From: CAZRQL01 sp964602415
GTDB taxonomy: Bacteria; Bacteroidota; Bacteroidia; Cytophagales; Flammeovirgaceae
Assembly: GCA_964602415.1 (NCBI GenBank)
Contig: CAZRQL010000011.1
Span: 30,739 to 94,738, forward strand
DNA: 64,000 nt
Direction: 5' to 3'
Part shown: one piece after another, positions 8,201 to 17,182 of the stretch
Layout of the letters: each line of letters begins with the position of its first letter
How positions within the stretch are numbered: the first letter of the stretch is position 1
Made by a program: the position numbers and the translations under genes
Notes under the pieces: model-generated
What the model was told of the DNA's origin: nothing
The model's database searches: none
The model's input: only the letters and a program-made list of their open reading frames with translations

Positions 8201-9298
8201 ATGAATCGAATAGTTTGCGTGTGGCTGTTTTTATTGTTTTGGGTTCATCCTAAAACTATTTTGGCTCAATCCGAAATTGTTTTTGAGAAAACGAGCCATA
8301 ATTTTGGCAGTATCAAAGAAGAAAACGGTCCTGTAACCTATGTTTTTAAATTCAAAAACAATGGCCTTTCTCCTGTCAAACTGTTGGATGTCAAGCCCTC
8401 ATGTGGTTGCACAACCCCCGAATGGTCTAAAGATGAAGTGCTACCCTCTGCCGAAGGATATATTTCAGCCACTTTTGATCCCAGAAACCGCCCGGGAAAT
8501 TTTGATAAGTTCATAAGCGTCAGAACCAATGGACTGCCTGCTATCTTAAATTTACAAATTTCAGGTGAAGTCATACCAAGACCCAAAGGGCCTGAAGATT
8601 GGTATCCAAGCAAAAGCGGCAACCTGAGAATGAGCCGAGATTACATATTTTTTGGAAATATATTGCACGATCAAAAAGATACCGCTTCAAGTATTCTTTA
8701 CAACCAGGGAGAAAAATCTATCACCCTTTTTTGGGATAAACTCCAGCTCCCCGGGCACTTAAAAATCAGTCCGGAAAATGGGCAACACGTTATTGAGCCC
8801 CAAAAAACGCTGAAAGTAACGTTTGAGTTTGACCCCAAACTCAAAAATGACTGGGGTTATGTATTTGATCTGGTAAATTTGGAGACCAATGACGAAGAGC
8901 AGCCACGGAAAAGATTCAGTATTTCGGCAGACATAAAAGAAAACTTTTCCCATTTGAAAGACACTGATAAAAGCCCCAAAATTGAGTTTGATAAAGTTGA
9001 ACACAATTTTGGCAGTGTGCTCCAAAATACACAGACCACCACCACCTTTGTTATCAAAAACACCGGAGATGCGCCGTTGCTCATCAGAAAATGCAAAGCA
9101 AGTTGTGGGTGTACAGCAAGCCAGCCCCGAAAAACCAACTTGATGCCCGGAGAAAGCACCTCGGTAGATGTTAGTTATTCGAGTGGCAGTCAAGAAGGTA
9201 GCCAAGTTAAAACCATCACCATCATATCCAATGACCCCAAAAGTTCGGAAAATACACTTACCATAAAGGCAAATGTCTTGAAAAGCAACTCTAAGTGA
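8201..9298 (+). CDS. Secreted protein with two DUF1573 (ASH-like) domains
   Basis: 365 residues from ATG 8201, which gives a clean signal peptide (MNRIVCVWLFLLFW...ILAQ). ATG 8174 would add nine residues but conflicts with the -7 box. Two DUF1573 immunoglobulin-like units are visible, about 20-125 (SHNFGSI, PSCGCTTPEW) and about 255-360 (EHNFGSV, ASCGCTASQP). Each has the hallmark CGCT and a fxPxxxxG-type end (SNDPKSSENT). The ~130 residues between them look like a third, more divergent beta-sandwich. It is exported to the periplasm or surface; function of the family is unknown. It is divergent from the polysaccharide operon and followed by a strong hairpin. Confidence 0.85.
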   Translation: MNRIVCVWLFLLFWVHPKTILAQSEIVFEKTSHNFGSIKEENGPVTYVFKFKNNGLSPVKLLDVKPSCGCTTPEWSKDEVLPSAEGYISATFDPRNRPGNFDKFISVRTNGLPAILNLQISGEVIPRPKGPEDWYPSKSGNLRMSRDYIFFGNILHDQKDTASSILYNQGEKSITLFWDKLQLPGHLKISPENGQHVIEPQKTLKVTFEFDPKLKNDWGYVFDLVNLETNDEEQPRKRFSISADIKENFSHLKDTDKSPKIEFDKVEHNFGSVLQNTQTTTTFVIKNTGDAPLLIRKCKASCGCTASQPRKTNLMPGESTSVDVSYSSGSQEGSQVKTITIISNDPKSSENTLTIKANVLKSNSK

Positions 9299-9324
9299 TG
9301 CTTGCTGTAAAAAAATAGAAACTG

Positions 9325-9350
9325 CTTGGGTATGCAAAAACATACCCAAG
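9325..9350 (+). terminator. Strong hairpin after the DUF1573 gene
   Basis: A perfect 10-bp inverted repeat, CTTGGGTATG (9325-9334) and CATACCCAAG (9341-9350), with a 6-nt loop, starting 26 nt after the DUF1573 stop. No clean T-run follows on the plus strand (TTCCGTTATA), so it may stabilise the 3' end or terminate weakly rather than act as a classic intrinsic terminator. Confidence 0.5.
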
Positions 9351-9366
9351 TTCCGTTATAGATGGC

Positions 9367-10158
9367 ATGGAACATCTGTTAACTTTCGATACCATCGTCG
9401 GGTTGTTTACCTTAACCCTGATGGAAGTAGTTCTGGGCATTGATAATATAGTCTTTATGTCAATTATGGTAGGTCGGCTACCCAAAGAGCAGCACAAAAG
9501 AGCCAGCAATATTGGTTTGTTGTTGGGATTGATTCCCAGATTGGGCTTGCTGGCTTTAATCTCGGTACTCATGCACCTTAACCAACCTATTATTGAGTGG
9601 CAAACTGTTCATTTTTCTCTTAGTGCGAAAGGATTGATTTTGCTGTTGGGTGGGTTGTTTTTGATTTACAATAGCACCACAGAAATCCACTACAAGTTGG
9701 AAGGTGAAATCGAGGACAGCGAAGAGACCAAAAAAATACCTGTTCCGCCAAAGTTTAGTTACATCATGATTCAAATCATGATTTTAAACGTAGTCTTTTC
9801 GTTTGACTCGGTTTTGACGGCTGTGGGCTTGGCAAAAGACATCGAGGTTATGGTCTTTGCGGTTGTGTTTTCTGCTGGTATAATGGTTCTTTTTGCCCAA
9901 AGGATAGGCGATTTTGTAAACAATCACCCAACGGTGAAAATGTTGGCCTTATCTTTTTTACTTTTGATAGGCTTTATGTTGGTGGTAGAGGCATTTGAAA
10001 TCGAAATTCCCAAAGGCTATATTTATTTTGCAATGGGCTTTTCTTTATTTGTTGAGATTCTAAATTTAGCCATGAGAAAACGCAGCAAAAGAGTGAAACT
10101 GAACACGATATACGATAAAGAATTGGGAAACAATAATCTACAAGATTTAAATTCCTAA
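9367..10158 (+). CDS. TerC family integral membrane protein
   Basis: 263 residues with about seven transmembrane segments. Conserved TerC motifs are present: GLFTLTLMEVVLGIDNIVFMS (two parts, about 11-31) and, in the second half, VFSFDSVLTAVGLA (about 146-159), both with acidic residues within the membrane that are thought to bind metal. Related proteins export manganese or take part in tellurite resistance and co-translational metalation of exported enzymes. Start ATG 9367 is preferred over the overlapping ATG 9362, which is out of frame. Monocistronic between two genes with their own -7 boxes. Substrate is not determinable from sequence. Confidence 0.9.
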   Translation: MEHLLTFDTIVGLFTLTLMEVVLGIDNIVFMSIMVGRLPKEQHKRASNIGLLLGLIPRLGLLALISVLMHLNQPIIEWQTVHFSLSAKGLILLLGGLFLIYNSTTEIHYKLEGEIEDSEETKKIPVPPKFSYIMIQIMILNVVFSFDSVLTAVGLAKDIEVMVFAVVFSAGIMVLFAQRIGDFVNNHPTVKMLALSFLLLIGFMLVVEAFEIEIPKGYIYFAMGFSLFVEILNLAMRKRSKRVKLNTIYDKELGNNNLQDLNS

Positions 10159-10218
10159 CAATTCTTAATGCGTGTCTGTTTTTCAAAACATTTAAGGCAA
10201 ATTCTCTTAACTTTTGCG

Positions 10219-10226
10219 TAACTTTG
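10219..10226 (+). promoter_or_regulatory. -7 box TAACTTTG before glycogen synthase gene
   Basis: A perfect TAnnTTTG. The predicted transcription start (about 10233) lies downstream of the upstream in-frame ATG at 10214, which decides for ATG 10244 (or 10235). The -33 position lacks an obvious TTG. Confidence 0.5.
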
Positions 10227-10243
10227 CAAATATTATGCAAACT

Positions 10244-11044
10244 ATGTCAAAATTAAAAGTCTTATACGTATCAAGCGAAATTTTCCCTTTCGTAAGCTAC
10301 TCTTCAGTGGCAAACTATGTAAGAAAACTGCCCCAATCCATGCAAGAAAGAGGTATGGAAATCAGGATCTTAGTACCCAGATTTGGCATTATCAACGAAA
10401 GAAAAAATAGGCTTCATGAAGTGGTTAGACTTTCAGGCATCAATATTTCGATTGCAGATGAAGAAAAGCCTCTCACCATCAAAGTGGCTTCAGTACCCAA
10501 TGCCAAACTTCAGGTTTATTTCATTGACAATGATGATTACTTTCATAGAAAATCTTTTTTGACAGACAGCAACGAAAACTTTTTTGCCGACAACGACGAA
10601 AGAGCCATTTTCTTTTGCAAAGGAGTCATAGAGACCGTCAAAAAATTGGGTTGGGCTCCTGACATAGTTCATTGCAACGATTGGATGACAAGTTTGATTC
10701 CTTTGTACCTGAAAACAGCTTACAAAAACGAACCCATGTTCAAAGATGTCAAAACGGTATTTACTATCTACAACACATCTTTCAACTACAAATTTGATGA
10801 GAACTTATTGAGCAAAGTCAAACTCAATGATATAGAAGATTCTATGCTTGCACCTTTGAAATCAGCTGATTTTGAAGGATTTATAGGGATAGGGGCGGCT
10901 TATTCGGACTGCGTAACCAGGGCCACACACGAAGCGGATGGAATTTGCAAGGAACTATTGGCCCACAAAAATGTCGAAACCGTAGAAATGACTGAAGATT
11001 ATTCTGACAAATACTTCAATATCTATCAAGGTCTGAGAAGCTAA
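10244..11044 (+). CDS. Glycogen/starch synthase, short catalytic-domain form
   Basis: 266 residues from ATG 10244 (MSKLKVLYVSSEIFPF). It corresponds to the N-terminal GT5 domain only: VSSEIFPF in place of the KxGGL region, EIRILVPRFG, DNDDYF, PDIVHCNDWMTSLIPLYLK and TVFTIYNTSFN. Full-length bacterial GlgA is about 480 residues; the Bacteroidota have a conserved family of this ~270-residue form, so it is not a truncation caused by mutation. The canonical Lys-Gly-Gly ADP-glucose loop is absent (FVSYSSVANYV), so a true synthase activity is doubtful. A strong terminator follows, and the DUF4270 gene downstream is the usual neighbour in this phylum. Confidence 0.8.
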   Translation: MSKLKVLYVSSEIFPFVSYSSVANYVRKLPQSMQERGMEIRILVPRFGIINERKNRLHEVVRLSGINISIADEEKPLTIKVASVPNAKLQVYFIDNDDYFHRKSFLTDSNENFFADNDERAIFFCKGVIETVKKLGWAPDIVHCNDWMTSLIPLYLKTAYKNEPMFKDVKTVFTIYNTSFNYKFDENLLSKVKLNDIEDSMLAPLKSADFEGFIGIGAAYSDCVTRATHEADGICKELLAHKNVETVEMTEDYSDKYFNIYQGLRS

Positions 11045-11066
11045 TTGCATATTTGCAACGTAATGC

Positions 11067-11103
11067 AAGGGAGTTGCTTGCAATTTTGGCAACTCCCTTT
11101 TTG
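11067..11103 (+). terminator. Rho-independent terminator after glycogen synthase gene
   Basis: AAGGGAGTTGC (11067-11077) pairs perfectly with GCAACTCCCTT (11089-11099), loop 11 nt, followed by a T-rich tract (TTTTTGTTT). It ends 11 nt before the DUF4270 start codon, so expression of that gene must come from read-through or from a promoter within the hairpin. Confidence 0.85.
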
Positions 11104-11113
11104 TTTCCATAAT

Positions 11114-12433
11114 ATGAAAAAAATACTTCTCCTTTTTTTTTGGGTCGCCCTTCTATGGGGATGCGACAACCCAAGCCTATTGGGTATTCAAGGCGACTCT
11201 TCTCTTAGTATCTTATTTACAGATACTTTCACCTTAGAAACCCACACTGTTTGGCCTGATACCACTTACTCTACCAACACTTCGCGCTCCTTAATTGGCA
11301 GGCTCAATGTACCTGACATGGTCGCAATACAGGCGCGTTCGTTTACGCAAATTGTTGGTAATGTGCAAAATGGACTCATCACCAAACCTCAAGGAGACGC
11401 GCCGCGTTTTGTGTCGGCAGAGGTAGTTTTGTACTATGACTACGTCAATGGGGACTCCACCGAGAGAGCCGATATCATCATCAATTCATTGGATTCGCCC
11501 ATCTATCGTATCCGATACAACATATACCAAACGCTGGCTATAGGCAAAGAAGTAGGTCGGCTCAAAGAATATAAGTTTGGTTTCATAAACCCTTCAGATA
11601 TATCTACTTACAAAGTAGCAAGAATATCTCTTGACTCATTATTTGCCGGCTCAATGTTCAGTCGGGTGTTGAGCGGAACAAGTCTTCAAGACTTCCAAAA
11701 AGAATTCAAAGGCTTGGCTCTCAGCTCAACACATCAAAATTCAATCATGGGAGCTTTGGTAAAAACAGCCGTCAGCAGCATCAGGTTTTCATACTATAAA
11801 TCGGCTTCAGACACTATATTGAGCAGTTACTTTTTGGGCTTCAACGGGGGCTGGCAGTTCAACGAACTGAGGCCGGATTTTTCGGTCAATCCAAAGCTGT
11901 CTCAGTTTAAGATAGGAGATTCAATAGCCAGTGAGATGCTTGACAATCAGTTGTTTTTGCAATCGGGGCTGGGTTGGGCTGCCATGGTCAGGGTGCCTTA
12001 TCTGCATCTTTGGCTTCAAGAACAAAAACCTTACATCAACAAAGCGGAGTTGGTGTTGGATCCTATTATTGACTATGACCCCGCTTTGGTTCGCCCCCCG
12101 TTAAATCTTTTCTTTTATCAAGGCGGTCCCAATCGTTTTGTGAGCCGGCAAGAAGAGACCAATTTTTACTTGGGTTTGGCTTTTGAGAGCAGTAGCACGG
12201 TCGGCCTCAATGTACCCTACAGCCAAGGTGGACGCAATTACCCTAACGCTTCTATGACGCTTTACATACAAGATTTGGTATCTAAAAGAAAAATTCATCC
12301 GGGTTTTATCATTTATCCCGACCAGTCAGGGGCTGAGGTTTCGATATTACCCTCTGTAAAACTGGCTGATTCTAAGCACCCTAAGCCTGAACTAAAAATG
12401 AAACTGCGTGTTTATTACACAATTAATCTTTAA
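11114..12433 (+). CDS. DUF4270 family lipoprotein
   Basis: 439 residues from ATG 11114, which gives a lipoprotein signal (MKKILLLFFWVALLWGCDN, lipobox LWGC). The frame extends upstream to 11045, but that part covers the terminator and is not protein-like. DUF4270 proteins are Bacteroidota outer-membrane-associated lipoproteins of unknown function, with an N-terminal (N)PSLLGI segment and alternating beta-strand pattern through the body. It is placed between the short glycogen synthase and a conserved hypothetical gene, the common arrangement in the phylum (glmS often follows elsewhere, but not here). Mature protein starts at Cys17. Confidence 0.82.
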   Translation: MKKILLLFFWVALLWGCDNPSLLGIQGDSSLSILFTDTFTLETHTVWPDTTYSTNTSRSLIGRLNVPDMVAIQARSFTQIVGNVQNGLITKPQGDAPRFVSAEVVLYYDYVNGDSTERADIIINSLDSPIYRIRYNIYQTLAIGKEVGRLKEYKFGFINPSDISTYKVARISLDSLFAGSMFSRVLSGTSLQDFQKEFKGLALSSTHQNSIMGALVKTAVSSIRFSYYKSASDTILSSYFLGFNGGWQFNELRPDFSVNPKLSQFKIGDSIASEMLDNQLFLQSGLGWAAMVRVPYLHLWLQEQKPYINKAELVLDPIIDYDPALVRPPLNLFFYQGGPNRFVSRQEETNFYLGLAFESSSTVGLNVPYSQGGRNYPNASMTLYIQDLVSKRKIHPGFIIYPDQSGAEVSILPSVKLADSKHPKPELKMKLRVYYTINL

Positions 12434-12446
12434 ACCAATAAAATTG

Positions 12447-12454
12447 TATTTTTG
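12447..12454 (+). promoter_or_regulatory. -7 box TATTTTTG before 12495 gene
   Basis: A perfect TAnnTTTG, giving a leader of about 34 nt to ATG 12495. No clear -33 element. Confidence 0.45.
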
Positions 12455-12494
12455 TATCTGAGGAATTTTTAAGCTTACTTGACAAAATATATTT

Positions 12495-13469
12495 ATGCAG
12501 CAACTTGATATTGAGTCTATTGGCGAATACGCTATAGGATACGCAGCCAAACTCTGCACAGAGTATTTTTCCAAAGGCTACCACCTGAGTGGCGAAGACA
12601 TTGTTTCGGCTTGCGAGGTTAGGCAGGTGAATATGCTCATTGTCAAGGATATATTTTTAGACTGGAAGCAACAAACCAACGCGCTGAAAAATTCTTATTT
12701 TGACTATTCTCACCCTGAAGTAGTAAAAATTTTAGAACAATTGACTTCTGAGCTTTCGAGGCATATTTTAATGCCTGTTGAAACTTATGAGTTTTTTTTG
12801 GCTAAGGCTGTGAAAGAAACGATTTATTATTGTTTAGATCCGCATAGTTACCTGTTTGAGCTTATTGAGATTTTTTCTGATCAAAATGTTGTTGATAATC
12901 AAGAAGTTTTTGACGTTTTGAAATACCTATCTCTGCACCCTGAGCTCCAACAGGCCATCGCAAAAGATATTGAACTTTGCGGAACCATGATTTTTATTCG
13001 GGACTTGATAGATATTATTGAGTTTAGGTGTTCAGACAAAAAGTTGCTTCAAAATACGGATGGGATTTTACAGCAATTCAAAGATTATTTTGATTTTGAA
13101 ATTGGGAATTGGTGGATAAAATCTGCTGACGACGAACTGGTTGGGCATGCAGTCAAACCTGAAGAAGAAAGTTTTGAGCCGCTTGTCAGCCACGAGAGCC
13201 ACTCGCTGCCCGAATTGGAAACAAGCGAAATAGCACCCATACAATCACCGCAAATTCCTTCGCAGCAAGCAAATGAAAGCAGGTTTGTTGATATTTTGTT
13301 TGGTTCCAACCTGCAAGATTATGAAGCGGCAATGCAAAAAATCGAAGAGTTTTCTTCTTATTCCGAAGCAGTCAATTATCTAAAGAGCACTTACGCCAAA
13401 AAATACAATTGGGAAAGCAGCAGCGTGCTAAGCGACTTTTTAGACGAGATAGATAGTCGTTTCGATTAA
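12495..13469 (+). CDS. Conserved hypothetical protein with linker and C-terminal helical domain
   Basis: 324 residues, no signal peptide and no family I can name. Residues 1-200 look all-helical (for example YAIGYAAKLCTEYFSKGYHLSG, in two parts, and FELIEIFSDQNV). Residues about 215-262 are an acidic, Pro/Ser/Gln-rich linker. The last ~55 residues (SRFVDILFGSNLQDYEAAMQ ... DFLDEIDSRFD) form a compact helical segment. A cytoplasmic scaffold or regulatory protein would fit. It is 14 nt ahead of msrA, and the TPR gene follows msrA directly, so the three are probably one operon driven from the -7 box at 12447. Confidence 0.7.
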   Translation: MQQLDIESIGEYAIGYAAKLCTEYFSKGYHLSGEDIVSACEVRQVNMLIVKDIFLDWKQQTNALKNSYFDYSHPEVVKILEQLTSELSRHILMPVETYEFFLAKAVKETIYYCLDPHSYLFELIEIFSDQNVVDNQEVFDVLKYLSLHPELQQAIAKDIELCGTMIFIRDLIDIIEFRCSDKKLLQNTDGILQQFKDYFDFEIGNWWIKSADDELVGHAVKPEEESFEPLVSHESHSLPELETSEIAPIQSPQIPSQQANESRFVDILFGSNLQDYEAAMQKIEEFSSYSEAVNYLKSTYAKKYNWESSSVLSDFLDEIDSRFD

Positions 13470-13483
13470 TTCGTCAAGAAATT

Positions 13484-14107
13484 ATGAGAGTTTCAGGCGT
13501 TCTATTTTTAAGTCTAATTTGCTTTAGTGCGTGTGGGCAAAAAAAACAATCCAATATTGATATGGAAACTAAAGAAGGTATGGAAACCGCAACACTGGGA
13601 GCAGGCTGTTTTTGGTGTGTAGAGGCTGTTTTTCAGGATCTTATAGGTGTAGCTTCAGTCAAATCAGGCTACACGGGCGGCCAAAAACCCAACCCAACTT
13701 ACAAAGAAGTCTGCACAGGCAACACAGGGCACGTTGAAGTCTGCCAAATTGTCTTTGATCCCAAAGTAATCAGCTACCAAGAGATTTTAGAAGTATTTTG
13801 GACTACCCATGACCCCACCACCCCCAACCGTCAGGGAAATGATGTAGGTACACAATATAGATCGGTTATATTTTACCACACTGAAAGCCAAAAAGATGTG
13901 GCCACCAAATCACTTGAAACTGCCAATCGCGAACTTTGGGACGGCAAAATTGTTACGACCATCGAGCCGCTCAAAGAATATTATCCCGCAGAAGATTACC
14001 ATCAAAACTACTTCAGTCTCAACCCTTCACAGCCTTATTGTGCCTTTGTGATTGCTCCCAAAGTCAAAAAGTTTAGGGAGAAGTTTGCTCATAAACTCAA
14101 AAAATAA
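13484..14107 (+). CDS. msrA: Peptide-methionine (S)-S-oxide reductase, lipoprotein form
   Basis: 207 residues. After a lipoprotein signal (MRVSGVLFLSLICFSACGQ, lipobox FSAC) comes the MsrA domain: GAGCFWCVEAVFQ with the catalytic Cys, KSGYTGG, GHVEVCQIVFDP, FWTTHDPT, and the C-terminal YPAEDYHQNYF. It reduces methionine-S-sulfoxide in proteins using thioredoxin-type donors, here probably for periplasmic or outer-membrane proteins given the lipidation signal. Resolving cysteines of the E. coli type are not obvious in the C-terminus. It follows the upstream gene by 14 nt and its stop abuts the next start codon. Confidence 0.93.
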   Translation: MRVSGVLFLSLICFSACGQKKQSNIDMETKEGMETATLGAGCFWCVEAVFQDLIGVASVKSGYTGGQKPNPTYKEVCTGNTGHVEVCQIVFDPKVISYQEILEVFWTTHDPTTPNRQGNDVGTQYRSVIFYHTESQKDVATKSLETANRELWDGKIVTTIEPLKEYYPAEDYHQNYFSLNPSQPYCAFVIAPKVKKFREKFAHKLKK

Positions 14108-14422
14108 ATGTCAAGAATTGAGAGCCTCTTACAGATGCTTGAGGATGAGCCTGATGACTTATTTTTAAATTATGCTCTGGCCTTAGAGTATAAAGTTGTT
14201 GATCCTTTGAGAACGATAGCGATTTTGGAAAAGCTTTGCTTCACAGAGCCGACTTACTTGCCGGCTTATTACCAGTTGGCCACACTTTATTTTGAGCAAA
14301 ACAATACCACAAAAGCAAGAGCGATTGCCCTTGAAGGCATAGAAAAAGCAAAACATTCAGGCCAAAAGCACACGCTTTCCGAACTACAAGATTTGCTGGC
14401 TCTCATAGAGTTAGCTGACTAA
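14108..14422 (+). CDS. Small TPR protein
   Basis: 104 residues. ATG follows the msrA stop with no gap, which implies coupled translation. Sequence pattern DLFLNYALALEYK, AIAILEKLCFTEPTYLPAYYQLATLYFEQNN and TKARAIALEGIEKAKHSGQKH fits about two and a half tetratricopeptide units. No signal peptide. Likely a small cytoplasmic adaptor; partner unknown. It ends 41 nt before the stop of the convergent alaS gene with no convincing hairpin between them. Confidence 0.8.
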   Translation: MSRIESLLQMLEDEPDDLFLNYALALEYKVVDPLRTIAILEKLCFTEPTYLPAYYQLATLYFEQNNTTKARAIALEGIEKAKHSGQKHTLSELQDLLALIELAD

Positions 14423-14463
14423 AAATCAACTGTTTGTTTTCCTGTATTAGAAATTCTTCTTGT

Positions 14464-17088
14464 TTAAGCAATGAGCTTTTGGCTCAACTCGAAAACCTGT
14501 TGCAATGCCTCTGCTCTTTTTCCGGCTGCCGTGGCAAAGAACTTTTGGCCTCCGCCGCCTCCTTCTATTTCTTTGGCCAAGTCTTTGATGATTTTAGAAG
14601 CATCCAAGCCTTTGGTTTCCACTATTTTATCAGATATTAACAAAGCAATATGAATTTTGCCTTCCATCTGAGCGGCCAACACACAGACCAAATCCTCAAA
14701 TTGTTGTCTGAGTTGGAAGGATAAGGTTTTGAGTGAGTCGGGGTGAGGGACATCTACCTGTTGAGCCAAAAATTTGTACTCGCCCATCGGCTTGATTTTT
14801 GGCAATAGTTCGGTTTTGATGGAGGATAATTCTTTGGCTTGCAGCCTATCAACTTCTTTTTGCAGTGCCCCCCGCTCTTCATAAATATCCGCAATCGCTT
14901 TGAGGACATCTTTGGGATTTTTCAAAGATTCTCTGACGGCTTTGAGCAGGTTAAGTTGTTCATAAACAAACTCTTCAGCAGCTTTGTTTGTGATGGCTTC
15001 AATCCGTCGGACTCCAGCAGCCACCGAACTTTCGGCAATGATTTTAAAAAGGCCGATTTTAGAAGTGGAAGGCACATGAGTACCCCCGCAAAGTTCGACC
15101 GAAAAAGAGGCATCAAAGGTGATGACACGTACAAAGTCGCCATATTTTTCTCCAAAAAGAGCTGTGGCTCCGGCTTCGAGTGCCTGTTGGATGGGTATAT
15201 TTCTTTGCTCCAACAAAGGAATGTTTTGGCGAATTTTTTCGTTCACAATTTTCTCAATTTCTTGAAGTTGTGTATCAGAAACTTTTTCAAAGTGAGAAAA
15301 ATCGAACCTCAACAACTCCGAATTGACCAAAGAGCCTTTTTGGGCAACATGGCTTCCCAACACCTGCTTGAGTGCCGCATGGAGCAGGTGGGTAGCGGAA
15401 TGGTTGTTTTCGGCAAGGCTACGTAAATCTTTGTCTATAAAGCATTTGACTTCGGCCTCCGGTTTTTTAGGCAATTTACTTGCGAAATGAACGATGAGAT
15501 TATTCTCTTTTTTAGTATCAAAAATCTCTATTTTTTCTCCATCTACAACCAATATGCCCTTGTCGCCCACTTGTCCACCCCCTTCAGGGTAAAAGGGCGT
15601 GGTTTCCAAAACAATCTGATAAAATCGTTTCTTTTTCTCTTCTACTTCTCTATATTTTAGTATTCTGGTCAGAGACTCAACTTGTTGGTAGCCAATAAAT
15701 TCGACTTCGTCGCCATCGTGTACTATTGTCCAATCGCCTTTGGCTGAGGCAGCGTCTTTGCGCGAACGCTCCTTTTGCTCCAACAAAGCAACTTCAAATG
15801 CCTCTTTATCAATTGTCAAGCCATTTTCCCGCGCAATCAAATCGGTCAAATCATAAGGAAAACCAAAAGTATCATAGAGTTCAAAGGCCAATTTCCCTTC
15901 AATTTGTTTTTTATCAGACTTTAGGATTTGCTCTAAGCGGGAAAGTCCATTTTCAAGAGTGGCCAAAAAAGCCTTTTCTTCTTGTTCAATTACACGTTTG
16001 ATAAAATCAGTTTGCAATGCGATTTCGGGAAACTGGCCGCCCATTTCCCCAACCAATATGTCCACGAGTTTGTACAAAAAAGGCTCTTTGATACCCAAAA
16101 ACGAAAATCCGTACCGCACCGCCCTGCGCAAAATTCTTCTTATGACGTAACCGGCTTTGTTGTTGGAGGGCAACTGTCCGTCTGCAATGGCAAAAGCGAT
16201 GGCACGAATATGATCGGCCATGACTCGCATGGCTATATCAGATTTCGCCTCTCTGTCGTAGTTGGAAGTGTAAGGTGTTGAAGTGTAGTCTTCTATAAAT
16301 TGTATTAGAGGTGTAAAAATATCGGTGTCGTAAGTTTTGGTTTTACCCTGTATGACCATAGCGAGCCTCTCAAAGCCCATGCCTGTATCTACGTGTTTGG
16401 CAGGCAAATAGACCAAAGAACGGTCTGCCTTGCGCTCAAATTCCATAAATACATTGTTCCAAATCTCCACGACCAAGGGATGGTCTTGATTGACGAGTTT
16501 TTCGCCGAGGATTTTTCCGCGCTCTTCATCGGGGCGCAAATCTATGTGTATCTCGGAGCAGGGGCCACAAGGGCCGGTATCGCCCATTTCCCAGAAGTTG
16601 TCTTTTTTATTTCCATATAATATCTGATTGTCAGGCAGGTATTTCAACCAAATTTGCTTGGCTTCTTCATCAGCGGCTAAGTTTTCACCCGTATCCCCAC
16701 CAAATACCGTAGCATAGAGCCTGTCTTTGGGTAGTGCATAAACTTCGGTGAGCAGTTCCCAACTCCAAGCGATGGCTTCGGCTTTAAAATAGTCTCCAAA
16801 TGACCAATTTCCCAACATCTCAAACATGGTGTGGTGGGTTCCATCCATACCTACATCCTCTAAATCATTGTGTTTGCCCGATACCCTCAGGCATTTTTGG
16901 GTGTCGGCAATTCGTCGGTGGGTTGGCAGGGCATTGCCCAAAAAATAGTCTTTGAACTGGTTCATGCCCGCATTGGTAAACATAAGAGTAGGGTCATTTT
17001 TGATGACCAGCGGTGCAGAAGGCACGATTTGATGGCCTTTTGATGCAAAGAAGTCTAAAAATTTTCTTCTAATTTCTTGCGATTTCAC
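14464..17088 (-). CDS. alaS: Alanyl-tRNA synthetase
   Basis: 874 residues from GTG 17088 (MKSQEIRRKFLDFF), which matches the family N-terminus. An ATG at 17169 in the same frame would add 27 non-family residues and lies at the predicted transcription start, so GTG is preferred. Domains: class II catalytic core (1-~240, with FTNAGMNQFKD, TGPCGPCSEI), tRNA-recognition helices, editing domain with HSATHLLHAAL and CGGTH (zinc-binding His/Cys), and a C-terminal C-Ala domain with the Gly-rich GGGGGQKFFATAAG. It charges tRNA-Ala and clears Ser/Gly-tRNA. Essential housekeeping gene, divergent from the M23 peptidase gene. Confidence 0.97.
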   Translation of the reverse strand: MKSQEIRRKFLDFFASKGHQIVPSAPLVIKNDPTLMFTNAGMNQFKDYFLGNALPTHRRIADTQKCLRVSGKHNDLEDVGMDGTHHTMFEMLGNWSFGDYFKAEAIAWSWELLTEVYALPKDRLYATVFGGDTGENLAADEEAKQIWLKYLPDNQILYGNKKDNFWEMGDTGPCGPCSEIHIDLRPDEERGKILGEKLVNQDHPLVVEIWNNVFMEFERKADRSLVYLPAKHVDTGMGFERLAMVIQGKTKTYDTDIFTPLIQFIEDYTSTPYTSNYDREAKSDIAMRVMADHIRAIAFAIADGQLPSNNKAGYVIRRILRRAVRYGFSFLGIKEPFLYKLVDILVGEMGGQFPEIALQTDFIKRVIEQEEKAFLATLENGLSRLEQILKSDKKQIEGKLAFELYDTFGFPYDLTDLIARENGLTIDKEAFEVALLEQKERSRKDAASAKGDWTIVHDGDEVEFIGYQQVESLTRILKYREVEEKKKRFYQIVLETTPFYPEGGGQVGDKGILVVDGEKIEIFDTKKENNLIVHFASKLPKKPEAEVKCFIDKDLRSLAENNHSATHLLHAALKQVLGSHVAQKGSLVNSELLRFDFSHFEKVSDTQLQEIEKIVNEKIRQNIPLLEQRNIPIQQALEAGATALFGEKYGDFVRVITFDASFSVELCGGTHVPSTSKIGLFKIIAESSVAAGVRRIEAITNKAAEEFVYEQLNLLKAVRESLKNPKDVLKAIADIYEERGALQKEVDRLQAKELSSIKTELLPKIKPMGEYKFLAQQVDVPHPDSLKTLSFQLRQQFEDLVCVLAAQMEGKIHIALLISDKIVETKGLDASKIIKDLAKEIEGGGGGQKFFATAAGKRAEALQQVFELSQKLIA

Positions 17089-17174
17089 GGTAAAGTTTAT
17101 TTTTGCGTCCAAACAATGGCTTTTGACCGATTTGCCGGGTTTTGTTACCCAGCTTGTTATTTCGCTCATTAGCC

Positions 17175-17182
17175 CAAATTTA
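17175..17182 (-). promoter_or_regulatory. -7 box TAAATTTG of alaS
   Basis: A perfect TAnnTTTG on the minus strand; transcription would begin near 17168. This leaves a leader of about 80 nt before GTG 17088. The box overlaps the first base(s) of the divergent M23 gene start codon (ATG 17182). Confidence 0.5.

Noticed and set aside
10244..11044. Glycogen synthase thought to be truncated by mutation
   Set aside because: The short one-domain form is a known conserved family in Bacteroidota, and the end is followed by a proper terminator.
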